The position numbers were made by a program, and so were the translations under genes. From Terriglobus albidus (GTDB lineage: Bacteria > Acidobacteriota > Terriglobia > Terriglobales > Acidobacteriaceae), in assembly GCF_025685425.1 (NCBI RefSeq), contig NZ_JAGTAS010000022.1, positions 91,016-155,015 of the forward strand: DNA of 64,000 bases. The letters run 5' to 3'. Shown here piece by piece: positions 1 through 8,386 of this stretch. The first letter of the stretch is position 1. Every line of letters begins with the position of its first letter. The notes beneath the pieces are model-generated. The model was not told the origin of the DNA. It saw only the letters and a program-made list of their open reading frames with translations, and did no database searches.

Positions 1-45
1 GGCCGCACGTGGTCACCGGTGGCATCTTGCTGTCAGTTGGCGCTG

Positions 46-843
46 ATGCGGCAGATCGCGGCGCTTCTATTGCTGTGCTTCCTCTGGGGCATGGAGTGGT
101 TGCGCGAGCTTCTGATATTACCCGCAACGCCTTCTACGTTACGCGCAGCAATCACGTGTACGTTTGCCGCACTTCTGTATGCTCTTTTTCCGAGAGAACG
201 CTGCAGCAGTTGGAGAGGCATCGCCTCGGCATTGGGACTTTTTGTATTTCCCATATTGCTGCAACAGGCGGCCCACCTCTCCGGTTACACCAGTGCCGCA
301 CTCTGGGCTCTGACCCCGGTCCTGATCGTAGTCGTATGCGGAGCACAAGCTGCCGGCCTGCGGCAGGAGATGTTAATTGCCGCCCTGGCCGGCGTCGCCG
401 GAACATTGCTTATCCTTCCATTTCAATTCCCTGCATCTGTGACCGATGGGCTCCACTGGCTGATTCTTCTTGCCGGCATTGTGAGCGCAGCAGTTGCCTC
501 CGTGATCGCGCCGGAAGCAGCAGGATTCAGGACAAGCGGCTTATTGAGCGGAGCCGCCGTTCTTTGGATTGCAACTCTCGCACGCAGACCGATCTCTCTA
601 TCGCTGCCTGAGTTGCTTTGGATCGCATGTATCGACCTGCCGGCGATGCTCCTGCTTCTCTGGCTGTTGCCGCAGATGCGGCCGGAGGCGCTAAGTACGC
701 GTTATCTTTTGCCCATGGCCATCACCACCCTGACGAGTTGGATCGCTCTTCATCAACAGATGACGGTCCGCTTCGCCAGTGGCACTATTCTGCTGATCGC
801 CTCGTCCATGAGTCTCATACTCCTCGCGCGGCGCACGGCTTAG
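46..843 (+). CDS. DMT/EamA-like multi-pass membrane protein
   Basis: A strongly hydrophobic protein of about 265 residues with roughly 8-9 predicted membrane helices. The N-terminus MRQIAALLLLCFLWGMEW resembles the first helix of drug/metabolite-transporter (EamA) proteins, which often carry an LxWG pattern. I chose ATG 46 because the peptide then begins directly with the helix; GTG 19 is in frame and the true start could also lie before the window. The substrate cannot be inferred. The stop codon TAG (841-843) is the first three bases of dispersed repeat copy 1, so the present C-terminus was probably set by that element. The gene is convergent with pnp. Family assignment is by hydrophobic pattern only and is uncertain. 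Confidence 0.6.
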   Translation: MRQIAALLLLCFLWGMEWLRELLILPATPSTLRAAITCTFAALLYALFPRERCSSWRGIASALGLFVFPILLQQAAHLSGYTSAALWALTPVLIVVVCGAQAAGLRQEMLIAALAGVAGTLLILPFQFPASVTDGLHWLILLAGIVSAAVASVIAPEAAGFRTSGLLSGAAVLWIATLARRPISLSLPELLWIACIDLPAMLLLLWLLPQMRPEALSTRYLLPMAITTLTSWIALHQQMTVRFASGTILLIASSMSLILLARRTA

Positions 844-956
844 AGCATTTTCACTGTAGGTGTACCGCAGGGCTTCCACATCTATGGGCGTTTTCCGCAA
901 TGAAAACGCCGCTGCACGCCTTTTCCGGGATACCCAGCAACAGGGAAAATGCTCTA
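841..956 (-). repeat. Dispersed ~115-bp inverted-repeat element, copy 1
   Basis: The ends are TAGAGCATTTTCACTGT and ACAGGGAAAATGCTCTA, inverted repeats differing at one base. The centre contains the hairpin GGCGTTTTC/GAAAACGCC. It shares most of its sequence with copies at 30822, 36315 and 43697. Its first three bases are the stop codon of the upstream membrane protein gene. No transposase is encoded, so it is a REP/MITE-like non-autonomous element. Confidence 0.88.
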
Positions 957-962
957 AAAGCA

Positions 963-988
963 AACCGGACTGCCGAAGCAGTCCGGTT
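963..988 (-). terminator. Rho-independent terminator of pnp
   Basis: A perfect 11-bp stem, AACCGGACTGC/GCAGTCCGGTT, closes a 4-base loop (TTCG on the minus strand). On the minus strand it is followed by TGCTTTTAG. It starts about 16 bases after the pnp stop codon. Confidence 0.85.
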
Positions 989-1004
989 CGAGTTTCGTTA
1001 TGCC

Positions 1005-3464
1005 TTAGGCAGGGCGGTTGCCGCCACCCTGCTGTCCGCCACCCTGTCCACCGGGACGGCGTCCGCCGCGGCGGCGACGACGACCACGGCCACCATCACG
1101 CTTCTGCTGCCCCTGACCGGCACCCTGAACGAAGCCTCCGGGAACGTCGGCGCGGTTGAAGTTCTCATCACCGCCTTCGCTGCCCTCACCTTCGAAGTCG
1201 TCATCGCCTTCCTCGTCTTCGTCGAAGTCGTCGCCACCCTCAATTGTGATGGTGGGCTCATTCGACGGCTGACGCTCGGGGCGCGGAGCACGAGGTCCAC
1301 GATCGCCTCTGCCACCTTCCTGCGCGCTCTTGCCGCCTTCCTGCGGCGCAGCAACCGGTGGAAGACCCAGCTTCTCACGCTGTTCGCGAAGAACAGCCTT
1401 GCGGGAGAGCTTGATACGGTTGCCTTCAATGGCCAGGACCTTCACCAGGACCTGATCGCCCTCACGCAGTTCGTCCTTCACATCCTTGACTCGATGTTCT
1501 GCGATCTCGGAGACGTGCAGCAGACCGTCGGTGCCGGGGAAGATCTCCACAAAGGCGCCGAACTCCGCCAGACGAACGACCTTGCCCAGATAGGTCTTGC
1601 CAACCTCGGGCACGGCCGTGAGGTCGCTGATCATCTGGATGGCGCGATCCAGTCCATCGGAGTCCGAGGAGGCGACATTGACGCGGCCGGAATCGTCGAC
1701 GTCGATCTTCACTCCCGTGGCATCGATGATGCCGCGGATCACCTTGCCTCCCGGTCCGATAAGATCGCGGATCTTGTCGGTCGGAATCTGCATGGTGTGG
1801 ATACGCGGAGCGTAAGCCGAAGGCTTCTCGCTCGGAGAAGCAATGACGGCGTCCATCTTGTCCAGGAGGAAGAGACGGGCAATGCGTGCCTGCTCCAGGG
1901 CTTCACGCATGATCTGCGCGGTGATGCCCATGATCTTGATGTCCATCTGGAGAGCGGTAATACCGTTGCGGGTACCGGCTACCTTGAAGTCCATATCGCC
2001 GTAGTGGTCTTCCGCACCGGCGATATCGGTCAGGATGGCGTACTTATCGCCTTCCTTCACCAGGCCCATCGCGATACCCGCGACAGCGGCCTTTAGCTTG
2101 ATGCCGGCGTGCATCAACGCGAGTGACGCACCGCAGACCGTTGCCATGGAAGACGAGCCGTTCGACTCAAGGATGTCCGAAACGACACGCAGCACATAGG
2201 GCGACTCCGCCTCGGAGGGCAGAACAGCCTCGATAGCGCGCGACGCCAGGGCTCCGTGGCCGATCTCGCGGCGGCCAACGCCGGACATACGGCCAACTTC
2301 ACCGACCGAGAACGGCGGGAAGTTGTAGTGCAGCATGAAGGCCTTCTTCTGCTCACCGGTGTAAGTCTCGATACGCTGAGCATCGTCACCGGTGCCGAGC
2401 GTGGCGGTCACAAGTGCCTGTGTCTCGCCGCGGGTAAACAGGGCCGAACCGTGCGTGCGCGGAAGAACACCGACCTCGATGTCGATCTTGCGGATCTGGT
2501 CGAAGGCGCGGCGATCAGGACGGATGCGCTCGTCGAGCACCTGCTCGCGGAAGGTGTTCTCGCGCAGCAGCTCGTAATATTTCGAGAGCTTCTTCGGAGC
2601 ATCGGGATCGTCAGCCGGAAGAGCAGCCTTGAGCTCGTCCTTGATCTCCTTGACCTTGGCATAGCTGTCGATCTTCGTGTACTTCTGTGTGTCCAGCGCA
2701 TCCTTCAGGCGGTCGCCCACCTTAGACTTCAGCTCGTTGTAATAAGCCTCGTCCTTCTCGACGGCGGCAACGGCGCGCTTGGGCTTGCCGGCCTTCTCCA
2801 CCAGTTCGTTGATCGCAGCAACGATCTTCTTGAGCTCGCTGTGGCCGAACTCGATCGCGTCGACGACCTTATCCTCGGCGACCTCCTTGGCTCCGGACTC
2901 GATCATCACGATGCCATCCTTGGTGCCGACAACCATGATGTTGAGGAGGCTCTTTTCCTTCTCCTCGTAGGTCGGATTGACCACAAATTGATCGTCGACC
3001 AGGCCGACACGGACCGCACCAACAGGGCCGGCGAACGGGATGTCCGACAGCGCCAGAGCGCAGGAAGCGGCATTGATGGCGACGACGTCAGGATCGTTTT
3101 CCTTGTCCGCGGAATAAACAAAGCCGACAACCTGTGTCTCGTTGCGGAAACCTTCCGGGAACAGAGGACGGATCGGGCGATCGATCTGGCGTGCGGTGAG
3201 GATCTCCTTCTCCGAAGGACGGCCTTCACGCTTGATAAAGCCACCGGGGATGCGTCCACCGGCATAGGTAAACTCGCGATACTCAACGGTGAGCGGGAAG
3301 AAATCGATGCCTTCCTTCGGCTCCGGGCTGGCAACAGCCGTGCCAAGGACTACGGTATCGCCGCTGGTCGTCAGCGCAGCGCCAGAAGCCTGCTTCGCGA
3401 TCCGTCCCGTCTCAAATGTGATTCGCTTGCCACCGGCAAGCTCAACAGTCACTTCCTGTTTCAT
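1005..3464 (-). CDS. pnp: Polyribonucleotide nucleotidyltransferase (PNPase)
   Basis: Phosphorolytic 3'-5' exoribonuclease of the RNA degradosome: RNA(n) + phosphate gives RNA(n-1) + NDP. The order is RNase PH domain 1 (about residues 1-230), an all-helical linker, RNase PH domain 2 (about 320-545), a KH domain with GPGGKVIRGI near residue 568, and an S1 domain (about 620-690, GKVVRLAEFGAFVEI). At 819 residues it is about 100 longer than E. coli PNPase (711). The extra tail has an acidic run (DDFDEDEEGDDDFEGEG) followed by an Arg/Gly-rich end (GRGRRRRRGGRRPGG). Such tails often bind RNA or degradosome partners, which is inference here. It lies downstream of rpsO, the classic rpsO-pnp pair, and ends at a strong terminator. 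Confidence 0.97.
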   Translation of the reverse strand: MKQEVTVELAGGKRITFETGRIAKQASGAALTTSGDTVVLGTAVASPEPKEGIDFFPLTVEYREFTYAGGRIPGGFIKREGRPSEKEILTARQIDRPIRPLFPEGFRNETQVVGFVYSADKENDPDVVAINAASCALALSDIPFAGPVGAVRVGLVDDQFVVNPTYEEKEKSLLNIMVVGTKDGIVMIESGAKEVAEDKVVDAIEFGHSELKKIVAAINELVEKAGKPKRAVAAVEKDEAYYNELKSKVGDRLKDALDTQKYTKIDSYAKVKEIKDELKAALPADDPDAPKKLSKYYELLRENTFREQVLDERIRPDRRAFDQIRKIDIEVGVLPRTHGSALFTRGETQALVTATLGTGDDAQRIETYTGEQKKAFMLHYNFPPFSVGEVGRMSGVGRREIGHGALASRAIEAVLPSEAESPYVLRVVSDILESNGSSSMATVCGASLALMHAGIKLKAAVAGIAMGLVKEGDKYAILTDIAGAEDHYGDMDFKVAGTRNGITALQMDIKIMGITAQIMREALEQARIARLFLLDKMDAVIASPSEKPSAYAPRIHTMQIPTDKIRDLIGPGGKVIRGIIDATGVKIDVDDSGRVNVASSDSDGLDRAIQMISDLTAVPEVGKTYLGKVVRLAEFGAFVEIFPGTDGLLHVSEIAEHRVKDVKDELREGDQVLVKVLAIEGNRIKLSRKAVLREQREKLGLPPVAAPQEGGKSAQEGGRGDRGPRAPRPERQPSNEPTITIEGGDDFDEDEEGDDDFEGEGSEGGDENFNRADVPGGFVQGAGQGQQKRDGGRGRRRRRGGRRPGGQGGGQQGGGNRPA

Positions 3465-3790
3465 CTAGTGTTCTCTCTTTCTTTCTCTTCTGTCTTCGTC
3501 TCGAAACCTGGTGTTGTGTGTCAGACACACGAATGCAAAGACATGGCGGCCCACAGGCACAGGCCATGCAATGCGACAAACTTGAGTTGGGGGTGCCCTG
3601 ACAGAGGCGCGCCTGGCTGTTCAGCTACCATCGCGCCCGTCATTATCGCGCGCTCCAGAGGGGCGGAAAAGCATAAACGGCTGCTGAAGCCCGCATAGCG
3701 GACCCCGCAGCCGTATATGGAAACTTCGTGCGCGTGGGCATAGTTACTCGTGCCGCGTAAAGCTCAACCGGAAGCAGATGTTGAATCCGC
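3465..3790 (-). other. rpsO-pnp intergenic leader region
   Basis: A 326-base gap with no credible ORF. On the minus strand it is the leader of pnp and holds the stem-loop listed at 3677-3714. A purine-rich AGAGAGAA lies about 5-12 bases before the pnp ATG (3462-3464) and probably serves as ribosome binding site. In E. coli this interval carries the pnp promoter and the RNase III hairpin for PNPase autoregulation; an equivalent role here is inference. Confidence 0.6.
3677..3714 (-). promoter_or_regulatory. Stem-loop between rpsO and pnp
   Basis: Outer arms ACGGCTGC and GCAGCCGT enclose an inner CCGC-TAT-GCGG hairpin. On the minus strand it is followed by TTTATGCTTTTC, so it could end part of the rpsO transcript or act as a processing site for pnp. 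Only the base pairing is seen; the role is inferred. Confidence 0.55.
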
Positions 3791-4057
3791 TTACTTACGG
3801 ATGCCCAGCTTACCGATCACTTCGCGGTAGCGGTCAGAGTCGTTCTTCTTGAGGTAGTCCAGCAGGCGACGGCGCTTGCTGACCAGCATCAGCAGGCCGC
3901 GACGGGAGCCATGGTCCTTCTTATGGGTCTTGAAGTGCTCCGTCAGCTCGCCGATCCGCTCGCTCAGAATCGCAATCTGGACCTCGGGGCTACCAGTATC
4001 CGAATCATGCGTGCGGAATTTGCTGATAATTTCTGTCTTCTTGGCAGGTGCTAACAC
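3791..4057 (-). CDS. rpsO: 30S ribosomal protein S15
   Basis: An 88-residue protein of exactly the usual S15 length, with the typical S15 sequence [15 protein letters not shown] and the [19 protein letters not shown] stretch that binds 16S rRNA at the central-domain three-way junction. The start is GTG (4055-4057), with GAGGAG about 12 bases upstream. The partner gene pnp follows on the same strand, as in many bacteria. Confidence 0.97.
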   Translation of the reverse strand: MLAPAKKTEIISKFRTHDSDTGSPEVQIAILSERIGELTEHFKTHKKDHGSRRGLLMLVSKRRRLLDYLKKNDSDRYREVIGKLGIRK

Positions 4058-4165
4058 GGGATTACGTTGCTCCTCTACTTCTCTTCTCTTAAATTCACTC
4101 GTCTAGTGTCTTGTGTAGGATACCATTGTTAGCTTTGCCGGGCAATTTACCAGACCGGCCTACAA

Positions 4166-5314
4166 TCAAGGCTTTGGCGGCATCGAACGCGCTTCCATAG
4201 CCGCCCTCGCCGCATAAAACGCCTCTTTCGGGCGAAGATCTCGATCAAAAAGCAGCGGACGCGTCTGGTCGTCACGTCCATTTTCATACCGCAGCCAACT
4301 GTGGCCGTCATCGACCCCCCAGAACAAAACCGCCGTCACAGCCCGCTCTGCGAGCGCCATCGCCAGAAAACGGTTATAGGTCTGGGCGACCTCCGCATCC
4401 TGTCTTTCTGGTGTCCTGTCCGCATTCCGGTCGTTGACGTCCATCTCACTCAAGAAGATCTGGAGTCCCATCTCCCGCACCTGCTCCGTAAATCTCTGCA
4501 AGCCGGGGCCGTAGCTGTACATGGGCCGGGCCGAAATATGGCACTGAATGCCAACCGCATCGAGCGGCACACGTCTGGCCTTCAGCCGCCGTAATAAGAG
4601 CAACACAGCGCTTCGCTTCTGCTCTGCGTCGTAGGTCTCGCTTTCCAGACCATAGTCGTTGTAACTCAGAAGCGCTGCAGGGTCCGCGGCTCGGGCAGCG
4701 TGAAACGCCGCTTCGATATAGTCCGGTCCTACAAGCCGAAGCCAGAACGAGTTCCGCAGACCGTCCGGGCGATTGTCCTTTACCTCTACGGCCTCATTCA
4801 CTACATCCCAGGAGTGCATTCTCCCCGCATAGCGGCCCGCCACTGTCTGGATATGTTCCGTCAGTTGCCGGTGGGCCTCCTGCGCGGAATCGATCGCCTC
4901 GACCCAGGATGGCAGCGATCGGTGCCAGCACAGCGTATGTCCGCGCAGACGAATCCGGTTCTGCTCCGCAAAAGTAAGTAATATATCGGCTTGCTCGAAC
5001 GAATACTGTCCGGGTGCGGGCCGTAATGCGCCCCACTTCATCGCATTTTCGGGGACAATCAGGCTGGCCTGCTCACGCACCACGGCGGCATAGTGTGGGT
5101 CCTGCAGCAGTTTGGGATCCACCGCGAACCCTGTCAAAAGACGATGCTCCGCGGCGACAGCGCGCAGGGACCACTGTCCTGTAATTTCGCGGGTAGGAGC
5201 CTGTTTCGGAGCCGGAGCAGACGCCTTCTTCCCGCAGCCGATCACTGAAGCAAGACCGGCATTCGCAGCGGAGAGAAAACCATACCGTAACAGGTCGCGG
5301 CGAGGCAGCTTCAT
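4166..5314 (-). CDS. Endo-1,4-beta-xylanase, GH10, probable Tat lipoprotein
   Basis: Retaining glycoside hydrolase that cleaves internal beta-1,4 links of xylan. The GH10 fold covers about residues 45-375. The acid/base glutamate is in WDVVNEAV (about E174) and the nucleophile in IFLSEMDV (about E290); substrate-site motifs such as RGHTLCWHRSLP are intact. The N-terminus has a twin-arginine-like stretch (PRRDLLRYGFLS) and a lipobox-like SVIGC (C27), which suggests an exported lipoprotein. It overlaps the upstream 76-codon gene by 4 bases, so the two are translationally coupled. It fits a soil organism degrading hemicellulose. Function confident; export route inferred. Confidence 0.93.
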   Translation of the reverse strand: MKLPRRDLLRYGFLSAANAGLASVIGCGKKASAPAPKQAPTREITGQWSLRAVAAEHRLLTGFAVDPKLLQDPHYAAVVREQASLIVPENAMKWGALRPAPGQYSFEQADILLTFAEQNRIRLRGHTLCWHRSLPSWVEAIDSAQEAHRQLTEHIQTVAGRYAGRMHSWDVVNEAVEVKDNRPDGLRNSFWLRLVGPDYIEAAFHAARAADPAALLSYNDYGLESETYDAEQKRSAVLLLLRRLKARRVPLDAVGIQCHISARPMYSYGPGLQRFTEQVREMGLQIFLSEMDVNDRNADRTPERQDAEVAQTYNRFLAMALAERAVTAVLFWGVDDGHSWLRYENGRDDQTRPLLFDRDLRPKEAFYAARAAMEARSMPPKP

Positions 5315-5541
5315 TCCCCGCCCCGCTTCCCTGCCAGATCGCGGATCTCCCCGGTCCAGCGTAGAAAGCGCATCAATTGCCCACGTTCCCGCCAGGCAAA
5401 CCGGAAGAAATCCGATGCTGTGATCTGCTCTGCCTTCAACCCGGAATAGGTTTCAAGACGCCAGCGAAGATAAGGAGAGTTCCACGGTCGCAACCTATGG
5501 CCCTTCGTCGCATTCCAAAGAAACAGCAGCCCACCAAACAT
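5311..5541 (-). CDS. Small conserved-looking protein, partner of the xylanase
   Basis: 76 residues, rich in Arg and Trp, with FLWNATKGHRLRPWNSPYLR and an HxLRPWxSPYLRWRLETYSG pattern that I recall from short acidobacterial proteins of unknown function. There is no signal peptide and no clear membrane helix; the first dozen residues are mildly hydrophobic. Its stop overlaps the xylanase ATG (ATGA), giving the best evidence that it is translated. No function can be assigned. Confidence 0.62.
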   Translation of the reverse strand: MFGGLLFLWNATKGHRLRPWNSPYLRWRLETYSGLKAEQITASDFFRFAWRERGQLMRFLRWTGEIRDLAGKRGGE

Positions 5542-5570
5542 TCCCCTGTCAGTATAGGGCTAGGACAGAG

Positions 5571-6422
5571 TTATGAAAGAAAGTCGAAGAGGTTGGACTT
5601 GCCCAGAGAGGCAATCACACTCAGCAATGCCTTCTGCTGAGTCTGGGTGTTGCTCAGATCGGTGGCAACCTGGGCGGGGTCCGCGCTCAACAGCTCTGTC
5701 TGCGCAATCGTAATCTCGGACTTGCGCTGGCTGGCTGTGTCGCTGGCGCTCTGCACGGCAGAGAGCGAGTTTTCAAAGGCTGCTCGCTGCGCGGTTACTG
5801 TATTCAACGCTGTTCCTAGCTTGCCCGTCGCCGTCGTATCTCCGGAGGTTGCTCCCGCGATGGCGTCGTCAAGAGCACTAAGAGCCTGGGAAAAGATATT
5901 CGATCCCGGCACATTCGTTGCGATCTTCTGCCCGGTCGGAGTGGTTACGTACTGGATCGAGCTATCTCCGGAATAAGTCCCATTCGACGCGAACGCAGGC
6001 GAGTCCGTAGCGCTGCCGGCAAAGAGGTATTGCCCCTGAAAGGAGCTGTTCGCCATGGAAAGAACCGTGGACTTGATGTTCTGCAGTTGCTGCGCCACTG
6101 TTGCTTTCGCGTCAGCATTCAGCGTTCCGTTATTCGCCTGCGTTGATAACGAAATCGCTTGAGTCAACTGCTGCACCACCGTGCTCAGAGCGCTGTCGGC
6201 TGTCTGCATGCGGCCGGTCAGACCGGTTGCAGTATTGATAAAAGTGTCGTTGAGGGAAAGCTCTGACTGCATACGGGCCGCGCTGCTGACCGCGACAGAG
6301 TCGTCTGACAACTGATTCACACGCGATCCGCTCGAGAGCTGCTGCGTCAAACGCTGTTCTGTCGCTGAAATCGCGTTCAGCGAGCCGGTAAGGCCAGTGA
6401 TGAAATTGGGATCGATACGCAT
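5571..6422 (-). CDS. flgL: Flagellar hook-filament junction protein FlgL (HAP3)
   Basis: A 283-residue flagellin-like protein. The N-terminal D0/D1 coiled coil reads MRIDPNFITGLTGSLNAIS and then QRLTQQLSSGSRVNQLSDDS, the FlgL/flagellin signature. The C-terminus has the matching helix (ITIAQTELLSADPAQVATDLSNTQTQQKALL). FlgL joins the hook to the flagellin filament after FlgK. It is the last gene of the flagellar cluster, 12 bases after flgK, and near the usual FlgL length. No chaperone gene flgN is seen beside it. Confidence 0.93.
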   Translation of the reverse strand: MRIDPNFITGLTGSLNAISATEQRLTQQLSSGSRVNQLSDDSVAVSSAARMQSELSLNDTFINTATGLTGRMQTADSALSTVVQQLTQAISLSTQANNGTLNADAKATVAQQLQNIKSTVLSMANSSFQGQYLFAGSATDSPAFASNGTYSGDSSIQYVTTPTGQKIATNVPGSNIFSQALSALDDAIAGATSGDTTATGKLGTALNTVTAQRAAFENSLSAVQSASDTASQRKSEITIAQTELLSADPAQVATDLSNTQTQQKALLSVIASLGKSNLFDFLS

Positions 6423-6434
6423 GTCATGCCGTCC

Positions 6435-7757
6435 TTAGGAGACCGTCGTGTCCTGTCCGAGGTTGATCGCTTCCGCCATCAATTTGTCCGCGACCGCGAA
6501 GATGCGCGCGTTGGCCTGATAGGCCCTCTGGTACATGGTCAGGTTGGCTGCCTCTTCATCCAGCGATACACCGGAGACTGCGTTACGTTGCGACTGGATC
6601 TGCGTCAGCGTTGCGTTTTGAGCCGTATTGTCCGTGGAGGCCGCACTTGCCTGCGCACCGATCTCGGACAGCATTGCGGCGAGAAAGTCTCCGCCGGTCT
6701 CTCCGCTGGTGTTCTTTGCATCCTTCAGGGCGGCCAAAGCAGAGGCGTTTCCACTCCCGCCCGAGCCCTCTCCGGAGGCTGCTGCCGCAATGCCTGAAGG
6801 ACTGGTCATCACGACCTTGATATTTGCCGCAAATCCCGTCGCGCTGGAGGGCGACGAAAAGATCGCTCCGCCGCTGCTTCCGTTGGCATCCACGCCGGCG
6901 GCATTCTGCGTATTAACGGCATTCGCCACAGTCGTGGCGAGCTGGTCCAGTGCGGTGCGGGCGCTTGTCAAAGCCCCATCGCGTGCAGCCACCAGGCCGC
7001 CGATCTGTCCACCGGTAAGACCAGAGGTCGAGGTCATATCGAATGCGTACGAAGATGCACCGCTGACAAGGACTGCACCGTTGCTCGCGGTCACGGTCAC
7101 AGCAGCATTATCTGTATTGGGGGTAACGGTAACACCCAGATAATTGGACAGTTGGGTAATAACCTGCTGCCGCTGCTCGCTAATAGAGCCGTCAGTATCT
7201 CTGCCTTCAAGGATCTGCTGGTTGAGGCCGGCGATCGTCTTGCTCAGGCTGTCGACGTTGGTAGCAATGCCACCGATCTGTGTGTTGATTCCAGAGATCT
7301 GCTGGTCCAGTTGACTCGCCGCCGAATTCATTGCCGAAGCGAACGATCCGGCCGAGGACAACACCGCCTGGCGTGTCGCAACATCCGAAGGATTGGCCTC
7401 AAGGCTGGCAAACGAGGTCCATAAGCCGTCGAGGGCGCTTCCGAGAGCCGTGCTCCCGCTGCTGTTGACCGGAAAGACGTTTTGGAGATCATTCAGTGCT
7501 GACAGCTTGGAACTGGCCGCCTGCGCCACCTGCGTCTGGTTCGCCAGGCGCTGCTCCACGGCGGGGTCGCGCTGCTGGGTCACGCTAATGTTCACAGCGG
7601 AGACCGACACGGAATCCTGGAAGGCCACTACGCGTCGTGTATAACCAGCGGTGTTCTGGTTAGCCACGTTCTGCGCGGTTACATTGAGCGCCTTCTGCGT
7701 TGAATCCAACGCCGAGCCGGCTAGCGACATCAATGAAGCCAGGCTTCCGATAGACAT
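6435..7757 (-). CDS. flgK: Flagellar hook-associated protein FlgK (HAP1)
   Basis: 440 residues. The N-terminus LASLMSLAGSALDSTQKALNVTAQNVANQNTAGYTRR contains the rod/hook-protein ANxxTxGYxRR signature; the C-terminus GVSLDEEAANLTMYQRAYQANARIFAVADKLM is the typical FlgK end. It is shorter than E. coli FlgK (547), mainly in the central exposed domains. It forms the first junction ring on the hook. It starts 7 bases after flgM, in the same transcript. Confidence 0.95.
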   Translation of the reverse strand: MSIGSLASLMSLAGSALDSTQKALNVTAQNVANQNTAGYTRRVVAFQDSVSVSAVNISVTQQRDPAVEQRLANQTQVAQAASSKLSALNDLQNVFPVNSSGSTALGSALDGLWTSFASLEANPSDVATRQAVLSSAGSFASAMNSAASQLDQQISGINTQIGGIATNVDSLSKTIAGLNQQILEGRDTDGSISEQRQQVITQLSNYLGVTVTPNTDNAAVTVTASNGAVLVSGASSYAFDMTSTSGLTGGQIGGLVAARDGALTSARTALDQLATTVANAVNTQNAAGVDANGSSGGAIFSSPSSATGFAANIKVVMTSPSGIAAAASGEGSGGSGNASALAALKDAKNTSGETGGDFLAAMLSEIGAQASAASTDNTAQNATLTQIQSQRNAVSGVSLDEEAANLTMYQRAYQANARIFAVADKLMAEAINLGQDTTVS

Positions 7758-7764
7758 GTGTCTC

Positions 7765-8061
7765 CTATTTGAGCATCGACGAGATCAGCTTGTCAGCTAC
7801 CGCGGTCGATGGCACGTTATAGCTGCCGTCGGCAATCGCCTTCTGCAGCGCGGCGACTTTCTCCATGCGCGTATCGTCGCCATTGACAGCCTGGGCGAGT
7901 GCTCCCGCCGCGGGGCTAAGGGTTGTCTGATCCTGCTGGATGCTCTTGGCTTCTGTTGCGGACGCGGCCTTGGTCGTGCGTGCCACGCCACCCGTCTTCT
8001 CAATACCGAGACCATTTACCAGGCTGCCGAGATTTCCAATGCCACTCGTTTCGTTTGCCAT
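7765..8061 (-). CDS. flgM: Anti-sigma-28 factor FlgM
   Basis: 98 residues of low-complexity N-terminus followed by the sigma-binding helices (TTLSPAAGALAQAV and RMEKVAALQKAIADGSYNVPSTAVADKLISSML). FlgM holds FliA inactive until the hook-basal body is finished and FlgM is exported. Its antagonist fliA is in the same cluster (13495-14361). It sits between flgJ and flgK as in many flagellar operons. Identification rests on the KVAxLKxAIxxGxYxVxxxxVAxxL pattern. Confidence 0.88.
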   Translation of the reverse strand: MANETSGIGNLGSLVNGLGIEKTGGVARTTKAASATEAKSIQQDQTTLSPAAGALAQAVNGDDTRMEKVAALQKAIADGSYNVPSTAVADKLISSMLK

Positions 8062-8080
8062 ACAACACTCCTTGACGAGC

Positions 8081-8386
8081 TTATCGGCCTATTGGGACCA
8101 GACTTGAGCTCGTAACAGAATCTTTTTCGCGTTGTTCGACAGCCGCTACCATTCTTGAACCAAATCCCAGGCCACCCCGGCTTGCCATCGCTGTTGCCAG
8201 CGCCTCAGTCCCATAGGACTTCAGGGCATCGCCAAACTGGCCCTCTCCGTCTTCTTCGTTCCGCAGCGGCTTCAACAACTCGTTCATCAGCATACCTTCA
8301 AACTGCTTCGCTGCGTTTTCGAGCTTTTGTTGCCGTATTGCGGTTGCATCGCCCAGGGACGGACCTACAGAGGTCACCATCATCAC
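8081..8386 (-). CDS. flgJ: FlgJ-type rod-binding protein, single-domain
   Basis: 101 residues matching the Rod_binding domain: KLENAAKQFEGMLMNELLKPLR, then a distal FGDALKSYGTEALATAMASRGGLGFG. It caps the growing rod in the periplasm. The peptidoglycan-hydrolase half found in E. coli FlgJ is absent, so a separate wall-lysing enzyme must be used. The start overlaps the flgI stop by 4 bases. Three consecutive Met codons leave the exact start open by up to two residues. Confidence 0.88.
   Translation of the reverse strand: MMMVTSVGPSLGDATAIRQQKLENAAKQFEGMLMNELLKPLRNEEDGEGQFGDALKSYGTEALATAMASRGGLGFGSRMVAAVEQREKDSVTSSSLVPIGR

Noticed and set aside
618..3698. Long plus-strand open frames opposite pnp (618-2096 and 2256-3698)
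   Set aside because: They are the complement of a clearly real pnp with strong codon bias; the translated products are rich in repeated Asp/Leu/His patterns typical of antisense frames and match no family.
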